Part shown: positions 37,652-46,603 of the stretch, one piece after another
Position numbering within the stretch: the stretch's first letter is position 1
Layout: every line of letters begins with the position of its first letter
From: CAVPJW01 sp963705525
GTDB taxonomy: Bacteria > Acidobacteriota > Vicinamibacteria > Vicinamibacterales > CAVPJW01
Length of the DNA: 64,000 bases
Reading direction: 5' to 3'
NCBI GenBank assembly: GCA_963705525.1
Contig: CAVPJW010000001.1
Span: forward strand, 62,001 to 126,000
The notes under the pieces: model-generated
The model's database searches: none
What the model saw: only the letters and a program-made list of their open reading frames with translations
What the model was told of the DNA's origin: nothing
Position numbers and translations under genes: made by a program

Positions 37652-39220
37652 CTACTTCGTGACGAGCGCACCCGTGCGGACATCGCTGCCGACATCGACG
37701 GCCTTCGTCGACTGACCGAAATCGTTCGCGGCCACGCGAATGGCTTCGGAATGCTCGCCCTCGATGCGCAGATAGGTGTCGGCGCCTCTTGCCGCCCGAT
37801 TGCCGTCGAGCCAGCCGTTACGTGCGTTGCGAAGGACGATGACCGGACTTCCCGCGGGCGCCTGCAGGTATGACACCGTCAGGTCCTCGACGTCGTCGCA
37901 CACGAGGGCCGGCCTTTGGTCATCCTGTTCCGTGCTGACCCGAATGTCTCGGAGCTGCAGCCCCTTCACATGACGGGCGTAGATGCCGTAGGACTGCAGC
38001 ACGCCGAACATGCCGTACTCGGGATAGGCGGCCTCCTGCTCCGGAATGTCCCGTGCTGCGTCGGCACGCGTCCCTGCTCCCTCGACGCGCAGGTGAATGT
38101 TGGACAGCGTCACATTTTCCAACGCTCGCCCGGCCAGGCCCGCGATGGCGGTGCCGACCTTGTTCAATCCCGACGCCTGGATATCGCGGATGATCACGTT
38201 CCGAAAACTCCCCACTCCCGGCTTCGGTGCGCCCTCGTAGATCGGGCGCGCGCGATTCCCCAGACGCAGGAACAACGCCGACTTCACATTGCGCATGGCG
38301 ATGCCTGAAATCTGCACGTTCTCCAGCGCGCCCCCGTCCACTTCTTCGAGGGCAACCGCCGAAATGTTGGTGTCGTAGACGGTCGAGTTGCTGATCACGA
38401 TGTTGTCAAAACCTCCGACGCTCTCGGTGCCCAGCTTGAAGCCGTTGCAGAGGCTGCTCACCGTGCAATTAGTGACAGTGACATCACGGCAGGGACGATC
38501 GATGGTGCTTTTGATCACGATGGAATCGTCGCCGGACCAGATGTCACAATCGGAGATCCGGACGCGCTGACACGCGTCGATATCGATGCCGTCGTTATTG
38601 GCGTTGACGCGGCTGCGGACTGTCAGGCCTCGAATGGCCACGTCTTCGCAGGCGAGATAGTGCTGCACCCACATCGCCGAATCGACCATCGTGAGATCTG
38701 ACACGCGGACGTTCCGGCAATTGATCATGCGCACGATGTAGGGCCGTCCCGGATAGTCGCCTTCGAAAGCGGCGCCCTGACCGTTCAAGGTGCCGTGTCC
38801 GACGAGGGCCACGTTCTCGAGATCCTCCCCGTAGATCAGGCTCTGGTTGACATACGTGTCGGTGTAGCTCCGAAGCCGGGGTTTGACCGCCGGATAGTCG
38901 GCACGATTGCGGCTTCCAAGTAGGATGGCGCCCGCTTCCAGCCGCAGCGCCACGTGGCTCTTGAGAAAGACAGTCCCTGACAAGTAGGTACCGGCCGGGA
39001 AGTAGACTTCTCCGCCAATGGCCCCGGCCGCGTCGATCGCCGATTGAATCGCGCGGGTATCGAGGGTCCGTCCGTCGGCTGCGGCTCCGAAATCCCGCAC
39101 GCTGAACGATCCTCTGGGGACCGCCGGCGTCGCCGAGCCAGCAGATTGGGGCCAGGGGGAGACAACACCGCTGCCCAACACCCACGCCCCGAGAAAACCG
39201 CGCCTATTCGTCAGGTCCAT
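37652..39220 (-). CDS. Tat-exported glycoside hydrolase family 28 (polygalacturonase-like)
   Basis: A 522-residue protein with a twin-arginine leader (NRRGFLGAWVLGSG). It begins with the pectate-lyase-superfamily motif FSVRDFGAAADGRTLDTRAI and continues as a parallel beta-helix. GH28 landmarks: NNDGIDIDAC (about 208-217) and GDDSIVIKS with the catalytic Asp pair (about 228-231); the later conserved His segment is CNGFKLGTES, so the classical GHG is replaced. Predicted to cleave a galacturonan or related uronic-acid glycan outside the cytoplasm. GGAG precedes ATG 39220. No other pectin gene is seen nearby. Confidence 0.88.
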   Translation of the reverse strand: MDLTNRRGFLGAWVLGSGVVSPWPQSAGSATPAVPRGSFSVRDFGAAADGRTLDTRAIQSAIDAAGAIGGEVYFPAGTYLSGTVFLKSHVALRLEAGAILLGSRNRADYPAVKPRLRSYTDTYVNQSLIYGEDLENVALVGHGTLNGQGAAFEGDYPGRPYIVRMINCRNVRVSDLTMVDSAMWVQHYLACEDVAIRGLTVRSRVNANNDGIDIDACQRVRISDCDIWSGDDSIVIKSTIDRPCRDVTVTNCTVSSLCNGFKLGTESVGGFDNIVISNSTVYDTNISAVALEEVDGGALENVQISGIAMRNVKSALFLRLGNRARPIYEGAPKPGVGSFRNVIIRDIQASGLNKVGTAIAGLAGRALENVTLSNIHLRVEGAGTRADAARDIPEQEAAYPEYGMFGVLQSYGIYARHVKGLQLRDIRVSTEQDDQRPALVCDDVEDLTVSYLQAPAGSPVIVLRNARNGWLDGNRAARGADTYLRIEGEHSEAIRVAANDFGQSTKAVDVGSDVRTGALVTK

Positions 39221-39371
39221 AGCATCTCCACGACTGAGAGAGGGGCGGTTACGCCCATGACTAACTGGCCGCCGTGTGGGCGTTTAGGACACCCCGCGGG
39301 CGCCAAGGGAGTGTAGTATTAATCAGTTCCGGGGAGGCGGCAGGAAACCGACTCACGAGGGAGCAAACAGC

Positions 39372-40742
39372 ATGTCACAAGAGAACGGGCTCAATCGCAG
39401 GGCGTTCCTGAGGAACGCGGGAATGACGGCACTCGTCGGCGCAGTCGGACCTGGAACCTCACTGGCGGCCGCCGCAGCCGTCGCTGCACCGGCCACCAAG
39501 ATCAACGGCAAGTACGATTTCGATGAAATCTACAGCCGTGTCGGAACCGACTCGGTCAAGTGGGATCAGCAGATCGCCAAGTACGGCAAGGAGAACATTT
39601 CCGTCGGGATGGGGATCGCGGACATGGACTTCAGGGCCGCACCCTGCATCGGCAAGGCCCTCGCCGAGCGCCTCAAGCACGAGGTCTGGGGCTACATGGA
39701 CACGCCCAAGTCCTACATCGAGTCCATCGTCGCGTGGAACAAGCGGCGGTACGGACTCGAGATCGATCCGAGCACCGTGATCCTGACGACCGGCGTCCAC
39801 CCCGGCATCATCGCCGCGCTCGCGACCTTTTCGCCTCCCGGAACCAGGGTCCTCCTGACGACGCCGACCTACAACGGCTTTTACGGGGATCTGAAACATA
39901 CTCGCACGATTGCGTCTGACAGTCCGATGACGGTCGTGAACGGACGCTATTCAATCGACTTTGACGACTTCGAACGCCGCGCCCGCGACACCAACGTGTT
40001 TATCCTGTGCAACCCGCAGAACCCGACCGGCAATTGCTGGACGCCGGAAGATCTCACCCGGATGGGCGAGATCTGCCTCAAGCACCGCGTGATTGTCCTC
40101 GCCGATGAGATCCACTGCGACTTCGTCACGAAGGGACAGAAGTACACGCCGTTCGCCAGCCTCCCGAACAAGGACATCGTCAACAACAGCCTCACGTTCA
40201 AGGCGGCGAGCAAGACGTTCGGTCTGGCGGCCATGAAGGCGGCCTGGTTCTTCTCGACCAATCCGGACTATCTCGCGCGGGTCAAGGAGAACAACCGAGC
40301 CGACCTGAGCACGCTCGGCATGGTTGCCAATCGAGCGGCCATTACCGAGGGCGACGACTGGCTCGATCAGTTGCTCCCGTATGTCGACGGCAACCATGAC
40401 TTTGCCGAGTCGTTCATCCGGGACAAGATCCCGATGATCAAGTACACGAAGGCGCAGGGCACCTATCTGGCCTGGCTGGATGTGAGCGCCGTGATGGACA
40501 AGATCGGTGCGAAGCGGATGGCAGACGAAGCGAGCAAGACGTCGCCGACCCCGATTGCGCCCGAAGTGATCATGGAGAAGTGGTTCATCGATCACGCAAA
40601 GGTGCAGATGAATGCAGGTTCGACGTACGGCACCGGTGGCCAAGGCCACATGCGGATGAACCTCGCGACCTCCCGCAAGCTGGTCGAGCTGGCGCTGACC
40701 AACATTGCCCGCGCCGTCAGCGAGACACAGAGCCTCATCTAG
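39372..40742 (+). CDS. Tat-exported MalY/PatB-like PLP enzyme (C-S lyase or aminotransferase)
   Basis: A 456-residue class I/II fold enzyme with a twin-arginine signal (NRRAFLRNAGMTALVGAVG) and an Ala-rich cleavage region. MalY/PatB features: ISVGMGIADMDFRAAPCIGK, NPQNPTGNCWTPEDL, ADEIHCDF, and KAASKTFGLA with PLP Lys281. The family contains cystathionine beta-lyases. Export is unexpected for this family. A separate class V PLP enzyme with a Tat signal lies 4.7 kb upstream. Downstream are two strong hairpins. Confidence 0.9.
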   Translation: MSQENGLNRRAFLRNAGMTALVGAVGPGTSLAAAAAVAAPATKINGKYDFDEIYSRVGTDSVKWDQQIAKYGKENISVGMGIADMDFRAAPCIGKALAERLKHEVWGYMDTPKSYIESIVAWNKRRYGLEIDPSTVILTTGVHPGIIAALATFSPPGTRVLLTTPTYNGFYGDLKHTRTIASDSPMTVVNGRYSIDFDDFERRARDTNVFILCNPQNPTGNCWTPEDLTRMGEICLKHRVIVLADEIHCDFVTKGQKYTPFASLPNKDIVNNSLTFKAASKTFGLAAMKAAWFFSTNPDYLARVKENNRADLSTLGMVANRAAITEGDDWLDQLLPYVDGNHDFAESFIRDKIPMIKYTKAQGTYLAWLDVSAVMDKIGAKRMADEASKTSPTPIAPEVIMEKWFIDHAKVQMNAGSTYGTGGQGHMRMNLATSRKLVELALTNIARAVSETQSLI

Positions 40743-40770
40743 AAAAAAAGGGGGTCGCGAGACCCCCTTT
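40743..40770 (-). terminator. Terminator serving the minus strand
   Basis: GGGGGTC gcga GACCCCC (40750-40756 with 40761-40767) is preceded by seven A residues and followed by only three T. Read on the minus strand it ends in T7, so it is best suited to the leftward operon that ends at 40822. Confidence 0.8.
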
Positions 40771-40783
40771 CGTCCGACCATGT

Positions 40784-40813
40784 GCCCGCCGATCACGATC
40801 GGCGGGCTTTTTT
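40784..40813 (+). terminator. Terminator serving the plus strand
   Basis: A perfect 11-bp stem GCCCGCCGATC ac GATCGGCGGGC (40784-40807) followed by six T. It serves the rightward MalY-like gene. Confidence 0.85.
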
Positions 40814-40821
40814 GTCGAGGG

Positions 40822-41067
40822 CTACGAAGGCGTAGGCGGCTCGGCGGCTGGTGTCCGCTTGCGCGAACGCCGGACACCCTTGGCAGCCGACTTCCGCGAT
40901 GGCGGAGCCGGTTCGTTTGTTGATTCGAGCGTCACCATCATCGTGACAAACGTCCGCACGCCGTGCTCATCGAAATCGATCACGGTGTGTCGTTCGTTGG
41001 CTTCGGTTACCGTGCCGGCGCCGTACTGCGGCTGCCGCACACGCGCACCCGCGGCGTAGATTCGCAT
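40822..41067 (-). CDS. Small Tudor/KOW-like domain protein
   Basis: 81 residues: VRQPQYGAGTVTEANERHTV leading into a small SH3-like barrel (IDFDEHGVRTF), then a Lys/Arg-rich tail. This resembles the C-terminal Tudor-like domain of UvrD/PcrA helicases and stand-alone DUF3553-type proteins, which bind RNA polymerase or nucleic acid. It lies in line with an RRM protein gene and a DEAD-box helicase gene, suggesting a role in RNA or transcription. Confidence 0.65.
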   Translation of the reverse strand: MRIYAAGARVRQPQYGAGTVTEANERHTVIDFDEHGVRTFVTMMVTLESTNEPAPPSRKSAAKGVRRSRKRTPAAEPPTPS

Positions 41068-41103
41068 GGGGCCTCCTGTGGCGCGATCAGAGCGCGCCGT
41101 CTT

Positions 41104-41463
41104 TTACCAGCGAGGTTCTGATCGACGTCCGCCGCCACCGCCGAAATCGCGACGTCCGCCGCCGCGGCCGCCCCGGCCCTGACCGCCGCCGCCGCGCGGT
41201 CCACCACCCGACTGGGGCTTGGGACGCGCTTCGTTGACGGTGAGCGTCCGGCCACCCAGCTGCGATTCGTGCAGCTCGTCGATGGCCTTCCGCGCTTCGT
41301 CCTCGGTGCCCATCTCGACGAACGCGAACCCGCGAGGCCGGCCGGTCGCCATGTCACGCATCACATTCACGGTCTCAACCGTGCCTGCACGTTCGAACAG
41401 CTCCTGAAGCTGCGCCTCTGTTGTGTCGAACGGCAGGTTTCCTACGAACAGCTTGCGCCCCAT
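41104..41463 (-). CDS. RRM RNA-binding protein with Gly/Arg-rich tail
   Basis: 119 residues with a single RRM: RNP2 KLFVGNLPF (about 4-12) and RNP1 RPRGFAFVEM (about 42-51), then a Gly/Arg-rich tail (RRDFGGGGGRRSEPRW). It is of the bacterial cold-induced RNA-binding type (Rbp-like). It is 14 bp downstream of the DEAD-box helicase gene on the same strand, and a paralogue with the same RNP motifs and the same SEPRW ending is at 59882. Confidence 0.92.
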   Translation of the reverse strand: MGRKLFVGNLPFDTTEAQLQELFERAGTVETVNVMRDMATGRPRGFAFVEMGTEDEARKAIDELHESQLGGRTLTVNEARPKPQSGGGPRGGGGQGRGGRGGGRRDFGGGGGRRSEPRW

Positions 41464-41477
41464 CTCTCTCTCCTGAC

Positions 41478-42758
41478 TTAGGTGATGACGACAGCGGCGG
41501 CATCGCCGCGGTGTGGTGTGACGAGACCGATCTTGAGGGTGCGTTCCAGTGACTCGAGCGCGCGAGTTTCTTCGCGCGCGACCAGGGTCAGCGCCGTGCC
41601 GGTCGAACCGGCGCGTCCGGCCCGCCCGACGCGGTGGACATACGCGTCCGGGCTATCCGGCACTTCGTAATTGACGATGTGCTCGATCCCGTCGATATCG
41701 AGCCCTCGAGCTGCAATATCGGTGGCGACGAGCGCGTTGTAATGGCCCGCGCGGAAGCCTTCGACCGCGGCGGTCCGCTGACGCTGTGTCCGATCGGCGT
41801 GGAGCGCGGTACAGGAGATACCCGAGGCAGACAACCGGCGAGCCAGGCGATCGGCGCCGCGCTTCGTGCGGACGAAGACCAGCACCGGGCCCTGTCGGTG
41901 ACGCAGAAACTTCCCGAGCCAGGCGGCCTTCTCGGTTCCCGCGACGTGCTCCACCTGATGCGTGATGGTCGTCGCGGGCATGCCCGCGGATCCCACCTGA
42001 ACCATTTTCGGATCGCGCATGAGATCCGACGCGACCCTGAAGACATCGTCCGACATGGTGGCCGAGAACAGCAGTGTCTGGCGACTCGCGGGCGTCGCGG
42101 CGACAATGCGTTGCACGCTGGGCCAGAAGCCCATGTCGAGCATGCGATCGGCCTCGTCGAGGACGAGGACTTCGAGGCCCTCGAACCGGCAGAGATCGCA
42201 CGTCATGTGATCGATCAGCCGGCCGGGCGTCGCCACCACCACGTCCACCGGCGCGCGTAACGCGCGGTCCTGCGGACCGGCAGCCACGCCGCCATACACG
42301 GCCGCGACCGAAAGTCCCGTGTGATAGGCGAGGCCCTGGAAATCTTCCTCAATCTGGCATGCGAGCTCGCGCGTGGGCGCGAGAATGAGCGCACGCGTAC
42401 TGGCGGAGCTCGTTGTCGAACGGAGCAGCCGTTCGATAATCGGCAACAGGAACGCGGCGGTCTTGCCGGTTCCGGTCTCGGCGCACCCTATCAAATCCGA
42501 CCCGCTCCGAACGATGGGCAGGGCCGCACTTTGAATCGGCGTCGTGCGGACGAATCCGCAGTCGGTCAACCCTCTGACGATGCGCGGATCGAACTCGAGG
42601 GCGGTGAACTCAATGGGCGTCGGGTCGTGCAGCTCAGCGGCAGGCGCCTTGTGCGGCCGATGAGGTCTCGTGGGAACCGGCGACGAAGAGTGTGGACGAG
42701 GGCTGTGCCTGCGACGCGCGCGTCGAGGCCTCTGACGAGTAGCGGTTATTGATGTCAA
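41478..42758 (-). CDS. DEAD-box ATP-dependent RNA helicase (RhlE-like)
   Basis: A 426-residue helicase: Q motif (FVRTTPIQSAALP), Walker A AETGTGKT, PTRELACQ, DEAD at VLDEADRMLDMGF, SATMSD, then the second RecA domain with HADRTQRQRTAAVEGF, ATDIAARGLDIDGIEHIVNY and HRVGRAGR. The first ~45 residues are Arg/Pro/His-rich and poorly defined. No ATG is in frame before the helicase core; the frame starts at TTG 42758, whose TTGACATCAATAACC surroundings also look like a -35 box, so the true start is uncertain. It leads an operon with the RRM gene. Confidence 0.9.
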   Translation of the reverse strand: MTSITATRQRPRRARRRHSPRPHSSSPVPTRPHRPHKAPAAELHDPTPIEFTALEFDPRIVRGLTDCGFVRTTPIQSAALPIVRSGSDLIGCAETGTGKTAAFLLPIIERLLRSTTSSASTRALILAPTRELACQIEEDFQGLAYHTGLSVAAVYGGVAAGPQDRALRAPVDVVVATPGRLIDHMTCDLCRFEGLEVLVLDEADRMLDMGFWPSVQRIVAATPASRQTLLFSATMSDDVFRVASDLMRDPKMVQVGSAGMPATTITHQVEHVAGTEKAAWLGKFLRHRQGPVLVFVRTKRGADRLARRLSASGISCTALHADRTQRQRTAAVEGFRAGHYNALVATDIAARGLDIDGIEHIVNYEVPDSPDAYVHRVGRAGRAGSTGTALTLVAREETRALESLERTLKIGLVTPHRGDAAAVVIT

Positions 42759-43116
42759 GCAGTGGGGGCGAATGTCGGAGGAGAATTCAAACGGCCGAGG
42801 ATTCGGCTGGGAGAGGTCTCAATCCTTACGCTTGTTGCTCCTTTGCCCCAATATTCTCTCACGAAACCCGCCAAATGTCGAATCGACGGTAAGTTAGAGG
42901 AAACATTCGACCTCCAGGGGGCATTGTCCACGATCCTGCACTTGTCTTGGGCGTCTGCCAGAGTTTCCAGGACAGCGGCGCCCAGGGTGAGAAAGACGAC
43001 GCACGACACCTAAGGAGGTTGAGAGCGTTGGCCGCTCGGGTCATCGGAACCGACTGGTCGTCGTGCGGCAGACGGCAACCAGGCCTAATCTGTACGCCAC
43101 ACCCATCAGCGGGCGG
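42759..43116. other. Long leader/intergenic region upstream of the helicase operon
   Basis: 358 bp between two minus-strand genes. No convincing gene on either strand. It should contain the promoter and a long 5' UTR for the helicase-RRM operon. ACGACGCACGAC (left) and GTCGTCGTGC (right), at about 42995-43070, can pair over a short stretch. Confidence 0.4.
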
Positions 43117-45102
43117 TCATCGTTTCCTGGTGTCAGGCCGTCTGAGCGGCTGACCTCGATCGTCGGAAGCGGTGAGCGCTACTGTCCGTTCGAGCTCGTC
43201 GAACGCCCCGTATTCTTTCCAGGCGCGTCCACCTCGCTCGTCCGGGTACTTGCGCCACTGCAGAATGTGCAGCACGCGATCCTCGGTGAGGACCGACACG
43301 ACCACTCCGATGCCGTCGATGAGCTGCGCATGCAGCCACCCGGCCTTCGGCCCTCCCAGCCGGCGCCATATGGCGCCGCGCGCGCCGAATCTCTCCCCTG
43401 CGCGTCGAAGCACGTGTACCACGTTTCCTGATCTGTCGATGGCGAACAGCCCCAGACCGGCGTCCGGAACCGTCAGCGCAATCAGTTCTCCAGCGATCCC
43501 TGCGCCGATGACCTGCCAGTTGCTCTTCCGGTTCGCGTCACCGATCACCTGATGGAGCAGCCGGCCTTCACGATCGACGCCGAAGATCTCTGCCCGGTTT
43601 CTGCGGTCGCTGACGAGCGCCAGCGAGGCGACAAACGATCCACCCAGCGACTGCCACTCGCCCTTGCGGCGTCCTGCAGGCGGATTCCAGCGAAGGGCCA
43701 CACCTTCCGCATCGAGGGCCACCAACTGCAGCGTGCCGTCTCGGGTGAACGCCGCCGAGACGGGCCCTCCAGGGGCAGAGGCAGCCAGCTCCCAACCGTC
43801 GTGGCGGGAGCTCGGATGGTTCGGATCAACAGGCTTCTGCCAAATCGCGCCATCCTCGCCGGAGGCGACGAGCGTACCCGCACCGCCAGCCGCGCCGCCC
43901 GACACGAATCCCTTTCCTGCGGTCCCGAGCACGGTCGTGGTCATCAGACCGGGCTTGAGCTCGATCGGCACGGTGAAGACACCCTGACCCGATCGGACGA
44001 ACGTCATGATGCGTCCGTTCACCTTGTAGGCGACCGTGAAATCCCCCGTATTGAGCACCATGGGGATCGTGGTGACGCCGACTGAGACGCCGCCGACGTC
44101 GAAGACATCCGCCACCCACGCCTCGTTGCTGAACGCGGTTTCCCTCCCGCCAGTACCCACGCGCCGATCGCCGAAGGTGCCGACCATGTTCAGGCCCTGG
44201 CCCGGGGAGGGAATGCCGGTGTCACGCTCGTAGGCCATCACGCGCACGTAGACATTTCGCGGCCCGGCGATGAGCGGAATGTTGCTGTCGACGATCACGG
44301 GCGGATCGCCGGCGCTGATGTCGCGCTCGAAGGTCGGGGCCAGAAAGTCGAAATTCGTTGAGGCATCGCCGGCGGCGAAATGGAACCTGAACTCTCCAGC
44401 GCCTTTGATGCCGGGATCGCCGTCAGTCCTCACTTCGATCGTGTCGAAGAGCACGTCGACCAGGCGTGTGCCCGTCTTGAAGATGACCGAACGCACGACA
44501 TCCTTCGCTTTTCCCACGAGCGGCTTGCTGCCCGGCACTCTGATCGTCAGGCGAAGGTTCGTGCCCTGTGGAAGCGGGTTCGCGGTTCCCAAAGTCGCCG
44601 CGTGATGCGTCTGCAGTCCACCCAGGAGTGGAAACCACGCGATCAGCTGCGTTCCGTCGAGCATCTCGATGGTGACGAGCGGAATGGTCGGTTTGACCGT
44701 GCGGAAGCTGATGTGAACGGTGTCGACGGAGGGAGAGACCAGCAGATTACGGATCGACTGCGCGGGGTTGATCCGGTTGAAGAGCGACATCGAGGCCACG
44801 GTCTGTTGAATCATCGTCTGCTGAAGATCTTCGGCGGTGACGATGAGCGTCCCGAGCAGGGCACCGTTGACGGCTCCTCGCAGCGTGAAGACATACGTGC
44901 TACCGAGCACGATCTGAGGGTCGAATTGTCCGGTTCGGCCCGTAGCTACCGCAGGATCCGATTGCGCCACACCATCCTTGACGAGCGAGACTCTGCCATT
45001 GATGGCGTTGTTGCCCGTGTCCCACTGGATGTGCGTAGTACCTTTCGTGGCCGGCGGCCAGATGCCCACCGGATTCGGCTTTGCAGTGAAAGTGACAGCC
45101 AT
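43117..45102 (-). CDS. Large beta-rich protein with C-terminal PLL-like propeller
   Basis: 661 residues from ATG 45102; the frame is open to 45279, but that extension would overlap the leader of the divergent gene. There is no clear signal peptide. The N-terminal part has an Ig/peptidoglycan-like opening (VTFTAKPNPVGIWPP) and two moderate-length beta domains. The last ~220 residues are a run of about five blades with repeated motifs such as DGAIWQKP, VALRWNPP, GRLLHQVIG, GNVVHVLRR and RVLHILQWR, recalling PLL-type or fucose-lectin propellers. A surface or extracellular sugar-binding role is inferred only. The gene is divergent from the secreted protein at 45218. Confidence 0.7.
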   Translation of the reverse strand: MAVTFTAKPNPVGIWPPATKGTTHIQWDTGNNAINGRVSLVKDGVAQSDPAVATGRTGQFDPQIVLGSTYVFTLRGAVNGALLGTLIVTAEDLQQTMIQQTVASMSLFNRINPAQSIRNLLVSPSVDTVHISFRTVKPTIPLVTIEMLDGTQLIAWFPLLGGLQTHHAATLGTANPLPQGTNLRLTIRVPGSKPLVGKAKDVVRSVIFKTGTRLVDVLFDTIEVRTDGDPGIKGAGEFRFHFAAGDASTNFDFLAPTFERDISAGDPPVIVDSNIPLIAGPRNVYVRVMAYERDTGIPSPGQGLNMVGTFGDRRVGTGGRETAFSNEAWVADVFDVGGVSVGVTTIPMVLNTGDFTVAYKVNGRIMTFVRSGQGVFTVPIELKPGLMTTTVLGTAGKGFVSGGAAGGAGTLVASGEDGAIWQKPVDPNHPSSRHDGWELAASAPGGPVSAAFTRDGTLQLVALDAEGVALRWNPPAGRRKGEWQSLGGSFVASLALVSDRRNRAEIFGVDREGRLLHQVIGDANRKSNWQVIGAGIAGELIALTVPDAGLGLFAIDRSGNVVHVLRRAGERFGARGAIWRRLGGPKAGWLHAQLIDGIGVVVSVLTEDRVLHILQWRKYPDERGGRAWKEYGAFDELERTVALTASDDRGQPLRRPDTRKR

Positions 45103-45217
45103 AGCGCCGACACTAGCACAGTCTCCCGCGTCCTCGGACGTCACACAAAAGTAATGTTTGCAATCGGCGTTATTGTTGTGCTTGATAGATGTGATCTCAC
45201 TCGAACAGGAGGCGTTC

Positions 45218-46597
45218 ATGAACGGAACGCGATCGGTCAGGCCCTGGGTGATTTGGACTCTGGCAGCGTTCGGCGCCATGTGCCTGGTGCCGGCGGCTGC
45301 CGCTCAGATCGTGCCCGCCGGAACGGCTGCTGCGCCCAGTAAGATCCTTTTCGAAGATGACGTTCGGTCCACCAGATGGAGTCCAGTCAAAGACGATACG
45401 TGCGATGCGGCGCAAGACAGCGCGGGGTACGTCGTTCGTGGGGTGTCGACGGATGCGACGTGCCGGTTGACCCTGTCCTTCGCCGGCGACTTCTCGGGCG
45501 ACCTCCGCATCGACACGACGGTCACGCTTCGGCAGGGCAGCATGGACGCGTCGTTCGGGCTGATCTTTGCCTCGAACGGCGACGAGTTTCACAAACTGGC
45601 GATCAGTGGTTCCGGTTACTACGTCCTGAATTACATTCGCGACAGTGTGTGGAACAACCTGGTGCCATGGACTGAATCGGCGGCCATCAAGACGGGCCTC
45701 GGCTCAACGAACAGACTCTCGATTGAAATCCGCGGCGACCGACTCCAGGCGTTCATCAATGACAAGCCTCTCGGCTCGGCGACGACGCCGAGGCCCACAG
45801 CCGGGAAGATCGGGTTCTATGTGAATGATTTGAACCAGGAGGTTGTATTCAGCGACGTGCGGGTGACCAACCTCGCGGCGTCAGCGACCCCGGTCCTCAC
45901 GGCCGGCGGTCGCATCGTCGTAGACAATGACATGGCGACCACGCAAGATTTTTCGGTGGGCAGGACCGCCGATTGCCAGCAGGCGTACGCCGATGGCGGT
46001 TACGCGCTGGAAGGTCTGCAGGGCGGTCAGGGGTGCATCGTGCTCATCTTCGATGCCGGGAATCATCCTGTTTACCTTCGTTATGAAGTATCGGCAAGGC
46101 CGACCGCAGGCGGACAGAACGCATATGGGCTGGTTTTCGGGGCGCAACCGAGTGAAAACTATGTGTTCGCCATCGATGGCAACACGTATGAATTGGCGTA
46201 CGCGTCGGATCCACCCCGATCTCTGGTGGTGCCGACACCGTCCGACACCGTTCGCACCACGCCGGGTGCGACGAACCGCCTTGCCGTCGAAATCAACAAC
46301 CGTGACGTTCGGTTGTTTCTGAACGGGGTGTTTTTGCGTTCCGTCGTCGCGCCGACGGCGCCCATGGGGAAGGTGGCGCTCGGGGTGGTTACACCCGCAC
46401 GGGTCGTCTTCAGCAACTTCAAGGTGATCGATTTCGTCCAGGCCAATCCGGCACAGACGGCTGCATCAGGCACGCGCGCCGTGGAGCGGACGCTCCTCCG
46501 ACAGCCCGGCGAGGCCTCCGATGTGTTCAACAAGGCAGGGCGGGGCGGGCGTCAACCGACGGCTGGGGGCTCGCTTCCCGACGCTCCGAAGCGCTAG
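45218..46597 (+). CDS. Secreted protein with two LamG/DUF1080-like domains
   Basis: 459 residues; AGGAGG precedes ATG 45218. Signal peptide ends about residue 32 (VPAAAAQIVPA). Two tandem jelly-roll-like domains (about 45-225 and 238-425) have matching elements, e.g. GSTNRLSIEIRGDRLQAFI with GATNRLAVEINNRDVRLFL and PTAGKIGFYVN with PMGKVALGV. The fold resembles 3-keto-disaccharide hydrolase/LamG carbohydrate-binding domains; no catalytic residues can be assigned. Its stop lies 6 bp from the AsmA-like gene on the other strand. Confidence 0.8.
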   Translation: MNGTRSVRPWVIWTLAAFGAMCLVPAAAAQIVPAGTAAAPSKILFEDDVRSTRWSPVKDDTCDAAQDSAGYVVRGVSTDATCRLTLSFAGDFSGDLRIDTTVTLRQGSMDASFGLIFASNGDEFHKLAISGSGYYVLNYIRDSVWNNLVPWTESAAIKTGLGSTNRLSIEIRGDRLQAFINDKPLGSATTPRPTAGKIGFYVNDLNQEVVFSDVRVTNLAASATPVLTAGGRIVVDNDMATTQDFSVGRTADCQQAYADGGYALEGLQGGQGCIVLIFDAGNHPVYLRYEVSARPTAGGQNAYGLVFGAQPSENYVFAIDGNTYELAYASDPPRSLVVPTPSDTVRTTPGATNRLAVEINNRDVRLFLNGVFLRSVVAPTAPMGKVALGVVTPARVVFSNFKVIDFVQANPAQTAASGTRAVERTLLRQPGEASDVFNKAGRGGRQPTAGGSLPDAPKR

Positions 46598-46603
46598 CAG
46601 CCA

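Noticed and set aside
42755..43013. Overlapping 83-84 codon frames on both strands
   Set aside because: No ribosome-binding site, no motif, and they lie in the probable 5' leader of the helicase operon.
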